Counted from the stretch's first letter, positions 51,087 through 60,223 are shown. The stretch: DNA of 64,000 nt from Aliidongia sp035943795 (GCF_035943795.1 NZ_DASZBY010000140.1:37715-101714); one strand, 5' to 3'. Notes: a model not told the origin generated them from the letters alone. Program-made: numbers and translations.

Positions 51087-53189
51087 ATGACGACCAGCGA
51101 TCGCCGCACATTCCTTCGTGTCCTGGGCGGTACCGCCCTGGCGGCCACACTGCCCGAGAGCATCGGGCGCGCCATGGCGATCCCGGCGAACCATCGCACC
51201 GGAACGATCGAGGATGTCGAACACATCGTCGTCCTGATGCAGGAGAACCGTTCGTTCGACCATTATTTCGGGTCGCTGCGCGGCGTGCGCGGCTTCGAGG
51301 ATCCGCGCGCCGTGCGCCTGGCCTCGGGACAGTCGGTCTGGCATCAGCCCGATGGCGCCGCCACGATCCTGCCGTTCCGTCCGACCGCACCGGACCTGGG
51401 GCTGCAGTTCATCGAGGACCTGGCCCACGACTGGTCCAGCACCCATGCGGCGTTCAACCACGGCAACTACGACCAGTGGGTGCCGGCCAAAGGGGCCACG
51501 ACCATGGCCTACCTGACGCGCCAGGACATCCCGTTCCATTACGCGCTGGCCGACGCCTTCACCATCTGCGACGCCTATCATTGCTCGCTGATGGGACCGA
51601 CCGATCCGAACCGCTATTACATGTGGACCGGCTGGGTCGGCAACGACGGCAGCGGCGGCGGGCCGGTCGTCGACAATGCCGAGGCCGGCTACGGCTGGTC
51701 GACCTATCCGGAGGTGCTGACCAAGGCGGGCATCTCGTGGAGGGTCTATCAGGACGTCGGCAACGGGCTCGATGCGGCGGGCTCCTGGGGCTGGACCGGC
51801 GACGATCCCTACATCGGCAACTACGGCGACAATTCGCTGCTGTATTTCCACCAGTACCAGAATGCGCTGCCCGGCAGCGCGCTGTACCAGGGCGCCCGGG
51901 TCGGCACCGACATCTCGGCTGGCGGCACGCTGTTCGATCAGCTGCGCCAGGACGTGCGCCAGAACAAGCTGCCGCAAGTGTCCTACATCGTGGCGCCGGA
52001 GGCCTATTCGGAGCACCCGAACTGGCCGGCGAACTATGGCGCCTGGTACGTGTCCCAGGTGCTGGATGCCCTGACCGCGAACCCGGAGGTCTGGAGCAAG
52101 ACGGCGCTGTTCATCACGTTCGACGAGAACGACGGCTTCTTCGACCATATGGTGCCGCCCTATGCGCCGGCGTCGGCGGCCGAGGGCCTGTCGACGGTGG
52201 CCACGACCAACGAGATCTTCCCGGGCAACGCAACCTATCCGGCCGGCCCCTACGGGCTCGGGCCGCGCGTGCCGATGATCGTGGTGTCGCCCTGGAGCAA
52301 GGGCGGCTGGGTCAGTTCGCAAGTGTTCGACCATACCTCGATCATCCGCTTCGTCGAGCGCCGCTTCGGCTCCGGCCGCGACGGGCTGCCCGAGGCGAAC
52401 GTCACGCCCTGGCGCCGGACGGTGTGCGGCGACCTGACCAGCGCGTTCGACTTCGCCAATCCCAACGGGGCGCCGGCACCGTTGCCCAGCACTGCCGCCT
52501 ATGTGCCGCCGGACGCCGTGCGGCATCCGGACTATGTCCCGGTGCCGCCGGCCGATCAGTCGGTGCCGCCCCAGGAAGACGGGTTGCGTCGCGCCCGTGC
52601 CCTGCCGTACGAGCTGGATGCCCATGGCCAGGTCGATCTGGCGACCGCGAGGGTGCAGATCCGCTTCACCAATTCCGGTGCGGCGGGTGCCTGTTTCCAG
52701 GTGCGCTCCGCCGACGCCTCGGTCGCGCCGCGCAGCTACACGGTCGAGGCGGGCAAAGCGATTTCCGATGCCTGGGCCATCGGGACCGGCGGCTACGACC
52801 TGTCGGTCTACGGGCCGAACGGCTTCTTCCGCCGCTTCAAGGGCAGCGTTTCGGGCCGGACGCCCAGCATCATCGAGGTCGGCTCCAGCTACGATGCTGC
52901 CGGCTGCGGTCACGGGCTGGTCCTGGCCAACCGCGGCCATGCCGCCTGTCGCGTGATCCTGACCAACGCCTATACCGGCCAGGATTTCGCCCAGGTGCTG
53001 ACGCCCGGCGAAAGCGTCGGCCGCTATTGGCCGCTGGCCGGCTCGTTCGGCTGGTACGACTTCACGGTCCGGGTCGCGGGTGACGAAGGCTTCCTGCGCC
53101 ACCTGGCCGGCCATGTCGAAACCGGCCGCGACAGCGTGAGCGATCCCGCGATCGGTGCCGATCGTCGCCGGCATCGACCCGGCATCTGA
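51087..53189 (+). CDS. Phosphocholine-type phospholipase C
   Basis: The 700-residue exported enzyme begins DRRTFLRVLGGTALAAT, a twin-arginine signal. The phosphoesterase domain has IVVLMQENRSFDHYFGSLRG, GFEDPRAVRL, TMAYLTRQDIPFHYALADAF, CDAYHCSLMGPTDPNRYYMW, TFDENDGFFDHMVPPYAP and GLGPRVPMIVVSPWSKGG. Two C-terminal beta domains (from about 500) match the family. It cleaves phosphatidylcholine or sphingomyelin to release phosphocholine, for phosphate scavenging or membrane remodelling. Length agrees with PlcN/PlcH proteins. A PHO-box-like repeat lies 107 bases upstream. Confidence 0.93.
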   Translation: MTTSDRRTFLRVLGGTALAATLPESIGRAMAIPANHRTGTIEDVEHIVVLMQENRSFDHYFGSLRGVRGFEDPRAVRLASGQSVWHQPDGAATILPFRPTAPDLGLQFIEDLAHDWSSTHAAFNHGNYDQWVPAKGATTMAYLTRQDIPFHYALADAFTICDAYHCSLMGPTDPNRYYMWTGWVGNDGSGGGPVVDNAEAGYGWSTYPEVLTKAGISWRVYQDVGNGLDAAGSWGWTGDDPYIGNYGDNSLLYFHQYQNALPGSALYQGARVGTDISAGGTLFDQLRQDVRQNKLPQVSYIVAPEAYSEHPNWPANYGAWYVSQVLDALTANPEVWSKTALFITFDENDGFFDHMVPPYAPASAAEGLSTVATTNEIFPGNATYPAGPYGLGPRVPMIVVSPWSKGGWVSSQVFDHTSIIRFVERRFGSGRDGLPEANVTPWRRTVCGDLTSAFDFANPNGAPAPLPSTAAYVPPDAVRHPDYVPVPPADQSVPPQEDGLRRARALPYELDAHGQVDLATARVQIRFTNSGAAGACFQVRSADASVAPRSYTVEAGKAISDAWAIGTGGYDLSVYGPNGFFRRFKGSVSGRTPSIIEVGSSYDAAGCGHGLVLANRGHAACRVILTNAYTGQDFAQVLTPGESVGRYWPLAGSFGWYDFTVRVAGDEGFLRHLAGHVETGRDSVSDPAIGADRRRHRPGI

Positions 53190-53200
53190 GCCTACGCGAC

Positions 53201-53232
53201 CGAGGCCGGGAAGGGCACACTCCCCGGCCTCG
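53201..53232 (+). terminator. Terminator-like hairpin after phospholipase C
   Basis: CGAGGCCGGG at 53201-53210 pairs with CCCGGCCTCG at 53223-53232 around a 12-base loop. No T-run follows, so it may stop transcription only weakly, but its place 11 bases after the stop codon is right for the phospholipase C transcript. Confidence 0.55.
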
Positions 53233-53402
53233 CGTGCCTCACTCCCAGGACGGAGCGCCGGGCCGGCCTCGATGCACCGGTGCCGCTACGGCCGTCGTTG
53301 ACAGGGCGGCCGGAGGCTTCTAAGCCGTTATCGTCGAGGTCCTGAACTATTGGATCTCCGAACGGGATTTCGGCTTCCCTCAATGCAGCGAGGCAATGTT
53401 TC

Positions 53403-54113
53403 GTGAATAAGGTCTTCAAAGACGCCAAGTCCGCGCTCGAGGGCGTGCTCAAGGACGGCATCATGATCATGTCGGGCGGCTTCGGGCTGTGCGGCGTGCC
53501 GAACACGCTCATCCGCGAGATCCGGGCGTCGGGCATCCAGAACCTGACCGTGGTCTCGAACAATGCCGGCGTCGACGGCGACGGGCTGGGCCTGCTGCTC
53601 GAAACGCGCCAGATCAAGAAGATGATCAGCTCCTACGTCGGCGAGAACAAGCTGTTCGCCCAGCAGTATCTCGCCGGCGAGCTGGAGCTCGAGTTCAATC
53701 CGCAGGGCACCATGGCCGAGCGCATTCGCGCCGGCGGCGCCGGCATCCCGGCCTTCTTCACCAAGACCGGCGTCGGCACCCTGGTCGCTGAGGGCAAGGA
53801 AGAGCGCAGCTTCAACGGCGAGCGCTACATCATGGAGACCGGGCTGGTCGCCGATCTCGCGATCGTCCATGCCTGGAAGGCCGATACCGAGGGCAACCTG
53901 GTGTTCCGCAAGACCTCGCGCAACTTCAACCCGATGATGGCCACCGCCGGCCGGGTGACGGTCGTGCAATGCGAGCAGCTGGTGCCGGTCGGCTCGATCG
54001 ATCCCGACCATATCCATACGCCCGGCATCTATGTGCAGCGGATCGTGCAATTGCCGGCCGACTATGAAAAGCGCATCGAGAAGGTCACCACCCGTCCGCG
54101 CGCGGCGGCCTGA
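53403..54113 (+). CDS. scoA: 3-oxoacid CoA-transferase subunit A
   Basis: The 236-residue alpha subunit pairs with the next gene's product to move CoA from succinyl-CoA to acetoacetate or another 3-oxoacid. Features are IMIMSGGFGLCGVPNTLIRE, LTVVSNNAGVDGDGLGLLLE, AGGAGIPAFFTKTGVGTLVA and ADLAIVHAWKADTEGNLVFR. Translation starts with GTG at 53403 after GAGG; the overlapping ATG is out of frame. The beta-subunit gene starts 19 bases downstream. Confidence 0.94.
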   Translation: MNKVFKDAKSALEGVLKDGIMIMSGGFGLCGVPNTLIREIRASGIQNLTVVSNNAGVDGDGLGLLLETRQIKKMISSYVGENKLFAQQYLAGELELEFNPQGTMAERIRAGGAGIPAFFTKTGVGTLVAEGKEERSFNGERYIMETGLVADLAIVHAWKADTEGNLVFRKTSRNFNPMMATAGRVTVVQCEQLVPVGSIDPDHIHTPGIYVQRIVQLPADYEKRIEKVTTRPRAAA

Positions 54114-54132
54114 GCGCAAGGAGCGAAACGAC

Positions 54133-54783
54133 ATGCCCTGGACCCGCGAAGAGATGGCGCAGCGCGCCGCGGCCGAACTCGAGGACGGTTTCTACGTCAA
54201 TCTCGGCATCGGCATCCCGACGCTCGTGTCGAACTACATTCCCGACGGCATCACCGTTCAGCTGCAGAGCGAGAACGGCATGCTGGGCATGGGTCCGTTC
54301 CCCTATGAGGGCGACGAGGATCCCGACCTGATCAATGCCGGCAAGCAGACGATCACCGAACTGCCGACCTCGAGCTATTTCTCGAGCTCCGACAGTTTCG
54401 CCATGATCCGCGGCGGCCATATCGACCTGTCGGTGCTGGGCGCCATGCAGGTCGCCGAGAACGGTGACCTCGCGAACTGGATGATCCCGGGCAAGATGGT
54501 CAAGGGCATGGGCGGTGCCATGGACCTGGTGGCCGGCGTCAAGCGCGTCGTGGTGCTGATGGAGCACACGGCGAAGGACGGCGAGAAAAAGCTGCTGCAC
54601 CGCTGCGACCTGCCGTTGACCGGCGCCGGCGTGGTCGACCTGGTCATCACCGAGCTGGGCGTGTTCGAGATCGGCGAGGGCGGCATGGTGCTGCTCGAAG
54701 TGGCGCCGGGCGTGACGCTCGACGAGATCGCCACCAAGACCGGTGCGACCTACACCGTGGCGTCGAGCCTCAAGGCCGCGTGA
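54133..54783 (+). CDS. scoB: 3-oxoacid CoA-transferase subunit B
   Basis: The 216-residue beta subunit carries the catalytic glutamate in the SENGMLGMGPFP motif. Other features are VNLGIGIPTLVSNYIPDGIT, SSSDSFAMIRGGHIDLSVLG and GKMVKGMGGAMDLVAGVKRV. With scoA it lets the cell use acetoacetate or 3-oxoadipate-type intermediates. The ATG at 54133 follows AAGGAG. The terminator at 54808-54833 ends the operon. Confidence 0.95.
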   Translation: MPWTREEMAQRAAAELEDGFYVNLGIGIPTLVSNYIPDGITVQLQSENGMLGMGPFPYEGDEDPDLINAGKQTITELPTSSYFSSSDSFAMIRGGHIDLSVLGAMQVAENGDLANWMIPGKMVKGMGGAMDLVAGVKRVVVLMEHTAKDGEKKLLHRCDLPLTGAGVVDLVITELGVFEIGEGGMVLLEVAPGVTLDEIATKTGATYTVASSLKAA

Positions 54784-54807
54784 TCCCAGGGATCATGGAA
54801 CGGGATG

Positions 54808-54833
54808 GGGCCTTGCCGCGGCGAGGCCCTTTT
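54808..54833 (+). terminator. Rho-independent terminator after scoAB
   Basis: GGGCCT at 54808-54813 pairs with AGGCCC at 54824-54829, with further pairing of GCC and GGC inside, and is followed by TTTT. It lies 25 bases after the scoB stop. Confidence 0.8.
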
Positions 54834-54852
54834 CCATTGACGGAATGATCCG

Positions 54853-55677
54853 ATGGGTCAGCTCCTATGGCTCGCTTCCTATCCTAAATCCGGCAATACC
54901 TGGCTCCGGGCCGTGCTGCACAATTACCTGCGGCAGCCGGCGGTACCGTGGGACATCAACCGGCTGACCGATTTCACGGCCGGCGAGAACGGGGCCGAGC
55001 TCTACCGGCCCTACGATCCGCGCCCGGCCTCGCAATATTCGATCGCCGACGTGCAGCGCATGCGGCCGCTGGTCCATCGCGACCTGACGACGGCCTTCCC
55101 CGGCATGGTGTTCGTCAAGACGCACAATGCGGTCGGCTATGTCGAAGGCGTGCCGCTGGTGACGCCGGAACTGACCGCGGGCGCCATCTATCTCCTGCGC
55201 GACCCGCGCGACGTCGCGATCTCTTACGGCCACCACCTGGGCATCGACCTCGACACGGCGATCGCGTTCCTGGGCGACCCTGACGCGGCGGTCGGCGGCA
55301 CCGACAGCAAGGTCTACGAGAAGCATTCGAGCTGGTCGAACCATGTCGTCAGCTGGACGCCGTCGCCCGACCCGCGGCTGCTGGTCCTGCGCTACGAAGA
55401 TTTGCTGGCCGATCCGATCGAACGGTTCGGCCGCGTCATCCGTTTTCTGGGTGGTCCGCCGGCGCCGGAGCGCCTGGAGCGCGCCGTCCGGTTCAGCAGC
55501 TTCGGCGTGCTGAGCGACCAGGAACGGCAGCATGGCTTCGAAGAGCGCCCGGCCAACACGGACCGGTTCTTCCGGACCGGACAGGCCGGCGGCTGGCGCG
55601 ACATCCTGCGACCCGACCAGGCGGCCCGCATCGAACGCGACCACGGCGCGGTGATGGAGCGGTTCGGGTATCTGTAA
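54853..55677 (+). CDS. Sulfotransferase-domain protein
   Basis: The 274-residue enzyme has the PAPS-binding loop YPKSGNTW at residues 10-17 and the 3'-phosphate site LLRDPRDVAISYGHHL around residue 114, followed by LLVLRYEDLLADPIERFGRV. It would transfer sulfate from PAPS to a hydroxyl group of a glycan or lipid. The family match is strong, the substrate unknown. It lies alone on the plus strand after the scoAB terminator. Confidence 0.9.
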   Translation: MGQLLWLASYPKSGNTWLRAVLHNYLRQPAVPWDINRLTDFTAGENGAELYRPYDPRPASQYSIADVQRMRPLVHRDLTTAFPGMVFVKTHNAVGYVEGVPLVTPELTAGAIYLLRDPRDVAISYGHHLGIDLDTAIAFLGDPDAAVGGTDSKVYEKHSSWSNHVVSWTPSPDPRLLVLRYEDLLADPIERFGRVIRFLGGPPAPERLERAVRFSSFGVLSDQERQHGFEERPANTDRFFRTGQAGGWRDILRPDQAARIERDHGAVMERFGYL

Positions 55678-55779
55678 GGATCGATCGATTTCCATCGTCT
55701 CCATCATTCCCACGCAGGCGCCAGGGAGCGCTTGACCATATTTCGTTATATATTTCAGAGAGTTACCAAACTATTCCGT

Positions 55780-55885
55780 CATGCCGGGGCGTCCACGCGT
55801 CTCCGCCTGAGCGCTGTTGGCCCAAATCATCGTACTGCCGCGCCGCGATGGCCGGGTCAAGCCCGGCCATGACGATGGAAAAGCT
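55780..55885. repeat. Alphaproteobacterial intergenic repeat element
   Basis: This stretch has paired elements typical of the repeats scattered in alphaproteobacterial genomes: CGTCATGCCGGGG at about 55789-55801, and GGCCGGG/CCCGGCC at 55850-55868 forming a seven-base stem with a five-base loop followed by ATGACG. On the minus strand it would read VMAGLDPAIAARQ, a phrase common in spuriously annotated proteins of this class. It is not coding. Confidence 0.65.
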
Positions 55886-55953
55886 GGTCATCTCGGTTGA
55901 AGCGGAAAGATGCGTGCCTAGTCTTGCGCCTCCGTGGGTGAGGGGAGAGGAGC

Positions 55954-57177
55954 TCAAGCCGCCACGAGGAAACTCGGATCCGGCACGAACACCTCGCTGT
56001 GGCGCCGTTCGGCCGGGATGTCCAGCCGGTCGAGAATGCCTTCGACGGCGGTCATGAAGCCAAGCGGCCCGCAGATGTAGAAATCGCACGGTTCGGCCGG
56101 CAGGCGGGCGGCCAGCGCGCCGTCGCCGAGGCGGCCGGGCTCGTCGTGGTGGACGCCCGGTACATCGTCCGGCGTCACGGTCTCATAGAAGATTGCCGCC
56201 TCGATGCCCGACCGCTGGCGGGCAAGGCTGCGCACATGGTCGCCGAACGCGTGCTGCGCGCGCGCGACCGTCGCGTGCAGGAACCGGACGGGGCGGGTGC
56301 CGCCGGCGGGGCCGGCCAAGTGTTCCAGCATGCTGATCATCGGCGTGATGCCCGACCCGGCGCTCAGCAGCACTACCGGTCGCGGGCTCGTCTCGTCGAG
56401 TACGAAATCGCCGGTCGGCGCATGGATCGCGAGCGTGTCGCCCTCGCGGATGCCGTCATGGATAAAGTTCGAGACCAGCCCGTCCCGTGCCATGCCTTGC
56501 GCACGCTCGCGCCGGACGCTGATCCGGTAGAACCGGCCGCCGGGCGCGTTCGACAGGCTGTATTGGCGGACGTGGTCGATCGACTGGCCCGGCACCCGCA
56601 GCTTCACGCCGACATATTGGCCGGGGCGGAAGGCCGGCGGCGGCGTGCCGTCGACCGCGGCCAGCGTGAGCGAGACCATGCTGGCGCTCTCGGCCTGCTT
56701 GCGGACGACGACGCAGGTCTTGTATCCGTCCCAGCCGGCGGCCGAGCCCTGGGCGTAGAGCTGCGCTTCGCGGCCGATCATGATGTCGGCCAGCATGCCG
56801 TAGGCAGCGCCCCAAGCGTCCAGCACCGCGTCGGTGGCCGCCGCGCCCAATACCTGGCGGATGGCGCCCAGCAGATGCCGGCCGACGATCGGGTAATGCT
56901 CCGGCCGCACTTCCAGGCTGCCATGCTTGTGCGCGATGCGTTCGACCATGCCGCCCAGCCGGTCCAGGTGATCGATGTTGGCGGCATAGGCGAGGATCGA
57001 CGCGGCCAAGCTGCGGGCCTGGCCGCCCGGCCGCTGGTTTGCCGGGTTGAATACGTTGAGCAGGGCCGGATGGGCGGCGAACAGGTCGCCATAGAACAGC
57101 TCGGTAATCCGCTCGCCGTGCTGGCGCAGGGCAGGAACGGTCGCGCGGATGATCTCGCGTTGGCTATCGGTCAGCAT
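55954..57177 (-). CDS. hmp: Flavohemoglobin, nitric oxide dioxygenase
   Basis: The 407-residue enzyme oxidises NO to nitrate using NADPH and O2. The globin domain has Y29, Q53 and the proximal H85 at exactly the positions of E. coli Hmp. The reductase part has FAD-binding RQYSLSNAPGGRFYRISV and RDGLVSNFIHDGIREGDTLA, and the NAD site SAGSGITPMISMLEH and CGPLGFM. Length is standard. The ATG at 57177 is preceded by AGGTGCC-rich sequence. An NsrR-like palindrome lies just upstream. Confidence 0.95.
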   Translation of the reverse strand: MLTDSQREIIRATVPALRQHGERITELFYGDLFAAHPALLNVFNPANQRPGGQARSLAASILAYAANIDHLDRLGGMVERIAHKHGSLEVRPEHYPIVGRHLLGAIRQVLGAAATDAVLDAWGAAYGMLADIMIGREAQLYAQGSAAGWDGYKTCVVVRKQAESASMVSLTLAAVDGTPPPAFRPGQYVGVKLRVPGQSIDHVRQYSLSNAPGGRFYRISVRRERAQGMARDGLVSNFIHDGIREGDTLAIHAPTGDFVLDETSPRPVVLLSAGSGITPMISMLEHLAGPAGGTRPVRFLHATVARAQHAFGDHVRSLARQRSGIEAAIFYETVTPDDVPGVHHDEPGRLGDGALAARLPAEPCDFYICGPLGFMTAVEGILDRLDIPAERRHSEVFVPDPSFLVAA

Positions 57178-57191
57178 CGGAGGTGCCTTCT

Positions 57192-57218
57192 ATAAGATCG
57201 AAACTAAATCCATCTTAT
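57192..57218 (-). promoter_or_regulatory. NsrR-like operator upstream of hmp
   Basis: Bases 57192-57218 form a 27-base imperfect palindrome; on the minus strand one half reads AAGATGGATTT, ten of eleven matches to the NsrR half-site AAGATGCATTT, and the other half (AAGATCGAAAC) matches less well. It lies 15-41 bases before the hmp start. NO-responsive NsrR repression of hmp is known in other bacteria; no nsrR gene is in this window. Confidence 0.6.
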
Positions 57219-57275
57219 CGTGCAACGATAACATTCATCAATAATATATCTTATGGCTGCGATGCACCGCGAGCG

Positions 57276-57521
57276 TCAGCGGGCGGGCGGTTTGGCCGGA
57301 GCGATGCTGAAGGTCACGACGCCGGGCTCGCTTGGGGGCGGAGGCGGATCATGGGCGATCACCGGCGCCTCGGGCGCGGCGCGCAGCTTGGAGGCAAGAT
57401 CGACCAGCTTGATGCCGTAGACGTAGAGCACGATGACGTAGGTTGCGATGAGGCCGGCCAGCACGAGAGCGCCCAGGCGAAAATACCAGGGGATCATGCG
57501 GCGGGGCGGTGGTGCGATCAT
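57276..57521 (-). CDS. Small single-span membrane protein
   Basis: The 81-residue protein has one hydrophobic helix (LGALVLAGLIATYVIVLYVY, residues 16-35), a basic cytoplasmic start (PPPRRM) and a proline-rich tail (DPPPPPSEPG) ending KPPAR. I do not recognise a family. The start could be the ATG at 57521 or at 57497. It lies between hmp and the aminotransferase gene, on the minus strand, and appears to be independent. Confidence 0.55.
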   Translation of the reverse strand: MIAPPPRRMIPWYFRLGALVLAGLIATYVIVLYVYGIKLVDLASKLRAAPEAPVIAHDPPPPPSEPGVVTFSIAPAKPPAR

Positions 57522-57658
57522 CGAGCGTCTTTCCGGTGCGAACGGTCGAGAGCCATCGCATATTCGCGGCCGGCGGACCAGCGTCAACGGGCGTACGGGT
57601 TGATCCCGCCTCCGGTTCGGCTAAGCTCGCGGCCTCCGCCCCAACAGGATCCCGCTCC

Positions 57659-58810
57659 ATGGCCGTCCGTCCCCGAATCCAGAACCTCCAGGCCTCGCTG
57701 ATCGCGGAGGTCGCGGTCCTCGGGATGGGCGATCCCGAGGTGTTGCCGCTATGGTTCGGCGAGGGTGACCTGCCGACGCCGCGCTTCATCACCGAGGCCG
57801 CGTCGCGCGCGCTGGAGGCGGGCGAGACCTTCTATACGTTCGAGCGTGGCATTCCGCCGCTGCGCCAGGCGCTCGCCGACTACGAGACCGGCCTGCACGC
57901 CCGACCGGTCGCACCGGAACGGGTCGTGATCACCAATTCCGGCATGCAGGCGATCATGCTGACGGTCCAGGCCCTGGTCGATCCTGGCGACAACATCCTG
58001 GTCGTCTCGCCGGTCTGGCCGAACGTGCGCGCCGCGATCGAGATCATGGGCGGCGAGCCGCGCGAGGTGGCGCTCGCCCGGCGCGAGGACGGCGGTTTCC
58101 TGCTCGATCTCGACGCACTCGATCGGGCGCGCGACGGCCGTACCCGGGCGATCTTCCTGAATTCGCCGTCGAACCCGACCGGTTGGGTGATGAGCCGGGC
58201 CGAGGGCGAGGCGCTGCTGGCGTTCGCCCGCCAGCACGGGCTGTACCTGATCGCCGACGAGGTCTATGCCCGCGTCGTCTATGACGGCACCGTGGCGCCG
58301 TCCCTGCTCGACCTGGCCGAACCCGACGACCTGGTCGTGGTGGTCAACAGCTTTTCCAAGGCCTGGGCCATGACCGGCTGGCGCCTGGGCTGGCTCGTCG
58401 GCCCGCCCGAGATCGTCGAGGTCATGGGCAAGCTGATCCAGTACAACATCTCCGGCGCGCCGACCTTCATCCAGCATGCCGCCGTGACGGCGGTGCGCGA
58501 GGGCGAGGAATTCGCGCGTTCGATGGCGGAGCGCTACCGTGCCGGGCGGACCCTGGTGCTGGATGCGCTGCGAGGGCTGAACCGGGTCCAGGTGGCGCCG
58601 CCGGATGGCGCGTTTTATGCTTTCATCAAGGTCGACGGCATGACCGACTCGCTCGCCTTCGCCAAGGAGATCCTGGCCAAGACCAAGGTCGGCCTGGCAC
58701 CCGGCGCCGCGTTCGGCCTGGGCGGTGAGGGGCATCTGCGGCTCTGCTTCGCCGCTTCGCGCGACCGGCTGGCGCCGGCGCTCGAACGCCTCATCCCCAT
58801 TTTACGCTGA
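57659..58810 (+). CDS. Class I/II pyridoxal phosphate aminotransferase
   Basis: The 383-residue enzyme has the fold type I pattern: LWFGEGDLPTPRFITEAASR, TFYTFERGIPPLRQALADYE, ITNSGMQAIMLTVQALV, ILNSPSNPTGW-type IFLNSPSNPTGWVMSR, LIADEVYARVVYDG and the PLP lysine in SFSKAWAMTGWRLGW. It resembles aspartate or general amino acid aminotransferases; exact substrates cannot be given. A NIPSNAP gene follows after 22 bases on the same strand. Confidence 0.92.
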   Translation: MAVRPRIQNLQASLIAEVAVLGMGDPEVLPLWFGEGDLPTPRFITEAASRALEAGETFYTFERGIPPLRQALADYETGLHARPVAPERVVITNSGMQAIMLTVQALVDPGDNILVVSPVWPNVRAAIEIMGGEPREVALARREDGGFLLDLDALDRARDGRTRAIFLNSPSNPTGWVMSRAEGEALLAFARQHGLYLIADEVYARVVYDGTVAPSLLDLAEPDDLVVVVNSFSKAWAMTGWRLGWLVGPPEIVEVMGKLIQYNISGAPTFIQHAAVTAVREGEEFARSMAERYRAGRTLVLDALRGLNRVQVAPPDGAFYAFIKVDGMTDSLAFAKEILAKTKVGLAPGAAFGLGGEGHLRLCFAASRDRLAPALERLIPILR

Positions 58811-58832
58811 TCTTCCGCCTCTGGAGCCGTCG

Positions 58833-59159
58833 ATGATCTACGAAATGCGCGTCTATCGCACCGTGCCCGGCCGGCTGCCCAATCTGCTGGCGCGCTTTAC
58901 CGACCACACCTTGCGCTTGTGGGCCAAGCACGGCATTCGCCAAGCCGGCTTCTGGACCACGGTCGTGGGCGAGTCCGCGAACGACCTCACCTACCTGGTC
59001 GCCTGGGAATCCATGGCCGAGCGGGAGGCGAAATGGACGGCGTTCCAGAGCGACCCGGAATGGATCGCGGCGCGCGACGAAAGCGAGCGGGACGGGCCGA
59101 TCAACGCAAACGTCAGCAACCAGTTCCTGAAGCCGACGGCTTTCTCGGTCGTAAAATAG
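58833..59159 (+). CDS. NIPSNAP family protein
   Basis: The 108-residue protein starts MIYEMRVYRTVPGRLPNLLA and continues RFTDHTLRLWAKHGIRQAGF, LTYLVAWESMAEREAKWTAF and an end with NANVSNQFLKPTAFS, all typical of the NIPSNAP ferredoxin-like fold. Its role is unknown; relatives often lie beside metabolic enzymes. GGAG before the ATG at 58833 supports the start. It is probably co-transcribed with the aminotransferase. Confidence 0.9.
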   Translation: MIYEMRVYRTVPGRLPNLLARFTDHTLRLWAKHGIRQAGFWTTVVGESANDLTYLVAWESMAEREAKWTAFQSDPEWIAARDESERDGPINANVSNQFLKPTAFSVVK

Positions 59160-59167
59160 CTCGGGAG

Positions 59168-60148
59168 CTATTTTCGCCCAAGCGCGGCCGGGTTGACCAG
59201 GTTCGCCGGATCCGGCGTGCCGCCCGATAGCACCTGGATGATGTTCTCCGCCGCCATCAGGCCCATGGCATCCTCGGCGCTGCCGGTGTGGGCGCCGATA
59301 TGCGGCGTCACGATCAGGTTGGGCGCCGAGAACAGCGGATTGGCCGGGTCCGGCGGTTCGGCCGCGAAGGTTTCGAGCGCGGCACCGGCGAGTGTCCCCG
59401 CATGCAGCGCGGCCGTGACGGCCGCCTCGTCGATCAGGCCGCCGCGCGCCGTGTTGATCAGCAGCGCGCCGGACTTCATCCGGGCGAGGCTCGCCGCATC
59501 GATCATGGCGCGCGTGTCGGGGCCGAGCGGGCAATGCAGGCTGACGATGTCGGACGTCGCATAGAGCTCGTCCAGGGTCGCGACCGGCCGGGCCAGTGCC
59601 GGGTCGATCGTCTCGGTCCGGCGGCTGTAGGCCTGGACTTCCAGCCCCAGCGCGCGCGCCAGCACCGCGACCTGGCGGGCGATGGCGCCGAACCCTACGA
59701 GGCCCAGGCGGCGCCCGCGGATCTCCCGGCCGGAATAATGCCATTTGTCCCAATGGCCGGCCTTCATCCGGCCATCCAGCCGGACCAGGTCGCGGCCGAG
59801 CGCCAGGATCAGCGCGATGGTATGCTCGGCCACCGAATAGGCGTTGGCGCCGGTCGCCAGCAACACCGGCACGCCAGCGGCGGTCGCCGCGGCAACATCG
59901 AGCGAATCATATCCCACGCCATGCTTGGCGATGACGCGCAGGTCGGGCGCCGCCGCGAAGACGCGCCGGCCGATCGGCGGATTGTTGCGCATCAGGATGG
60001 CATCGAGCCGCGAGCGCGCCGCGGTCGCCGCCAGCACCTCCTCGGTCAGCGCATCGTCGAGAAACTCCAGCGACGCGCCGAAACCCTCGAGCCGCCGGAT
60101 CGCCGGTTCGGCCAGACGCGTGGCGGTGACGATGACCCGATAACCCAT
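59168..60148 (-). CDS. D-2-hydroxyacid dehydrogenase, phosphoglycerate dehydrogenase-like
   Basis: The 326-residue enzyme reduces or oxidises a 2-hydroxyacid with NAD(P). It has the catalytic-domain pattern DAILMRNNPPIGRRVFAAAP, LRVIAKHGVGYDSLDVAAAT, the NAD-binding GRRLGLVGFGAIARQVAVLA, INTARGGLIDEAAVTAALHA with catalytic Arg, and GAALETFAAEP and PHIGAHT with Glu and His. No serine-pathway genes are near, so it may be a broad-range reductase. GGGAG precedes the ATG at 60148. Confidence 0.92.
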   Translation of the reverse strand: MGYRVIVTATRLAEPAIRRLEGFGASLEFLDDALTEEVLAATAARSRLDAILMRNNPPIGRRVFAAAPDLRVIAKHGVGYDSLDVAAATAAGVPVLLATGANAYSVAEHTIALILALGRDLVRLDGRMKAGHWDKWHYSGREIRGRRLGLVGFGAIARQVAVLARALGLEVQAYSRRTETIDPALARPVATLDELYATSDIVSLHCPLGPDTRAMIDAASLARMKSGALLINTARGGLIDEAAVTAALHAGTLAGAALETFAAEPPDPANPLFSAPNLIVTPHIGAHTGSAEDAMGLMAAENIIQVLSGGTPDPANLVNPAALGRK

Positions 60149-60223
60149 GTGCGGTGCTCCCTCTTGCCGTGCCATAGGAGCGCCGGTCGGGTGGCGTCGC
60201 AACCGCAGCGGCTGCAAGCCTGC

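Noticed and set aside
51033..53174. Long minus-strand frame of 713 codons opposite phospholipase C
   Set aside because: The plus strand encodes a full, motif-complete phospholipase C; the antisense frame has no family features.
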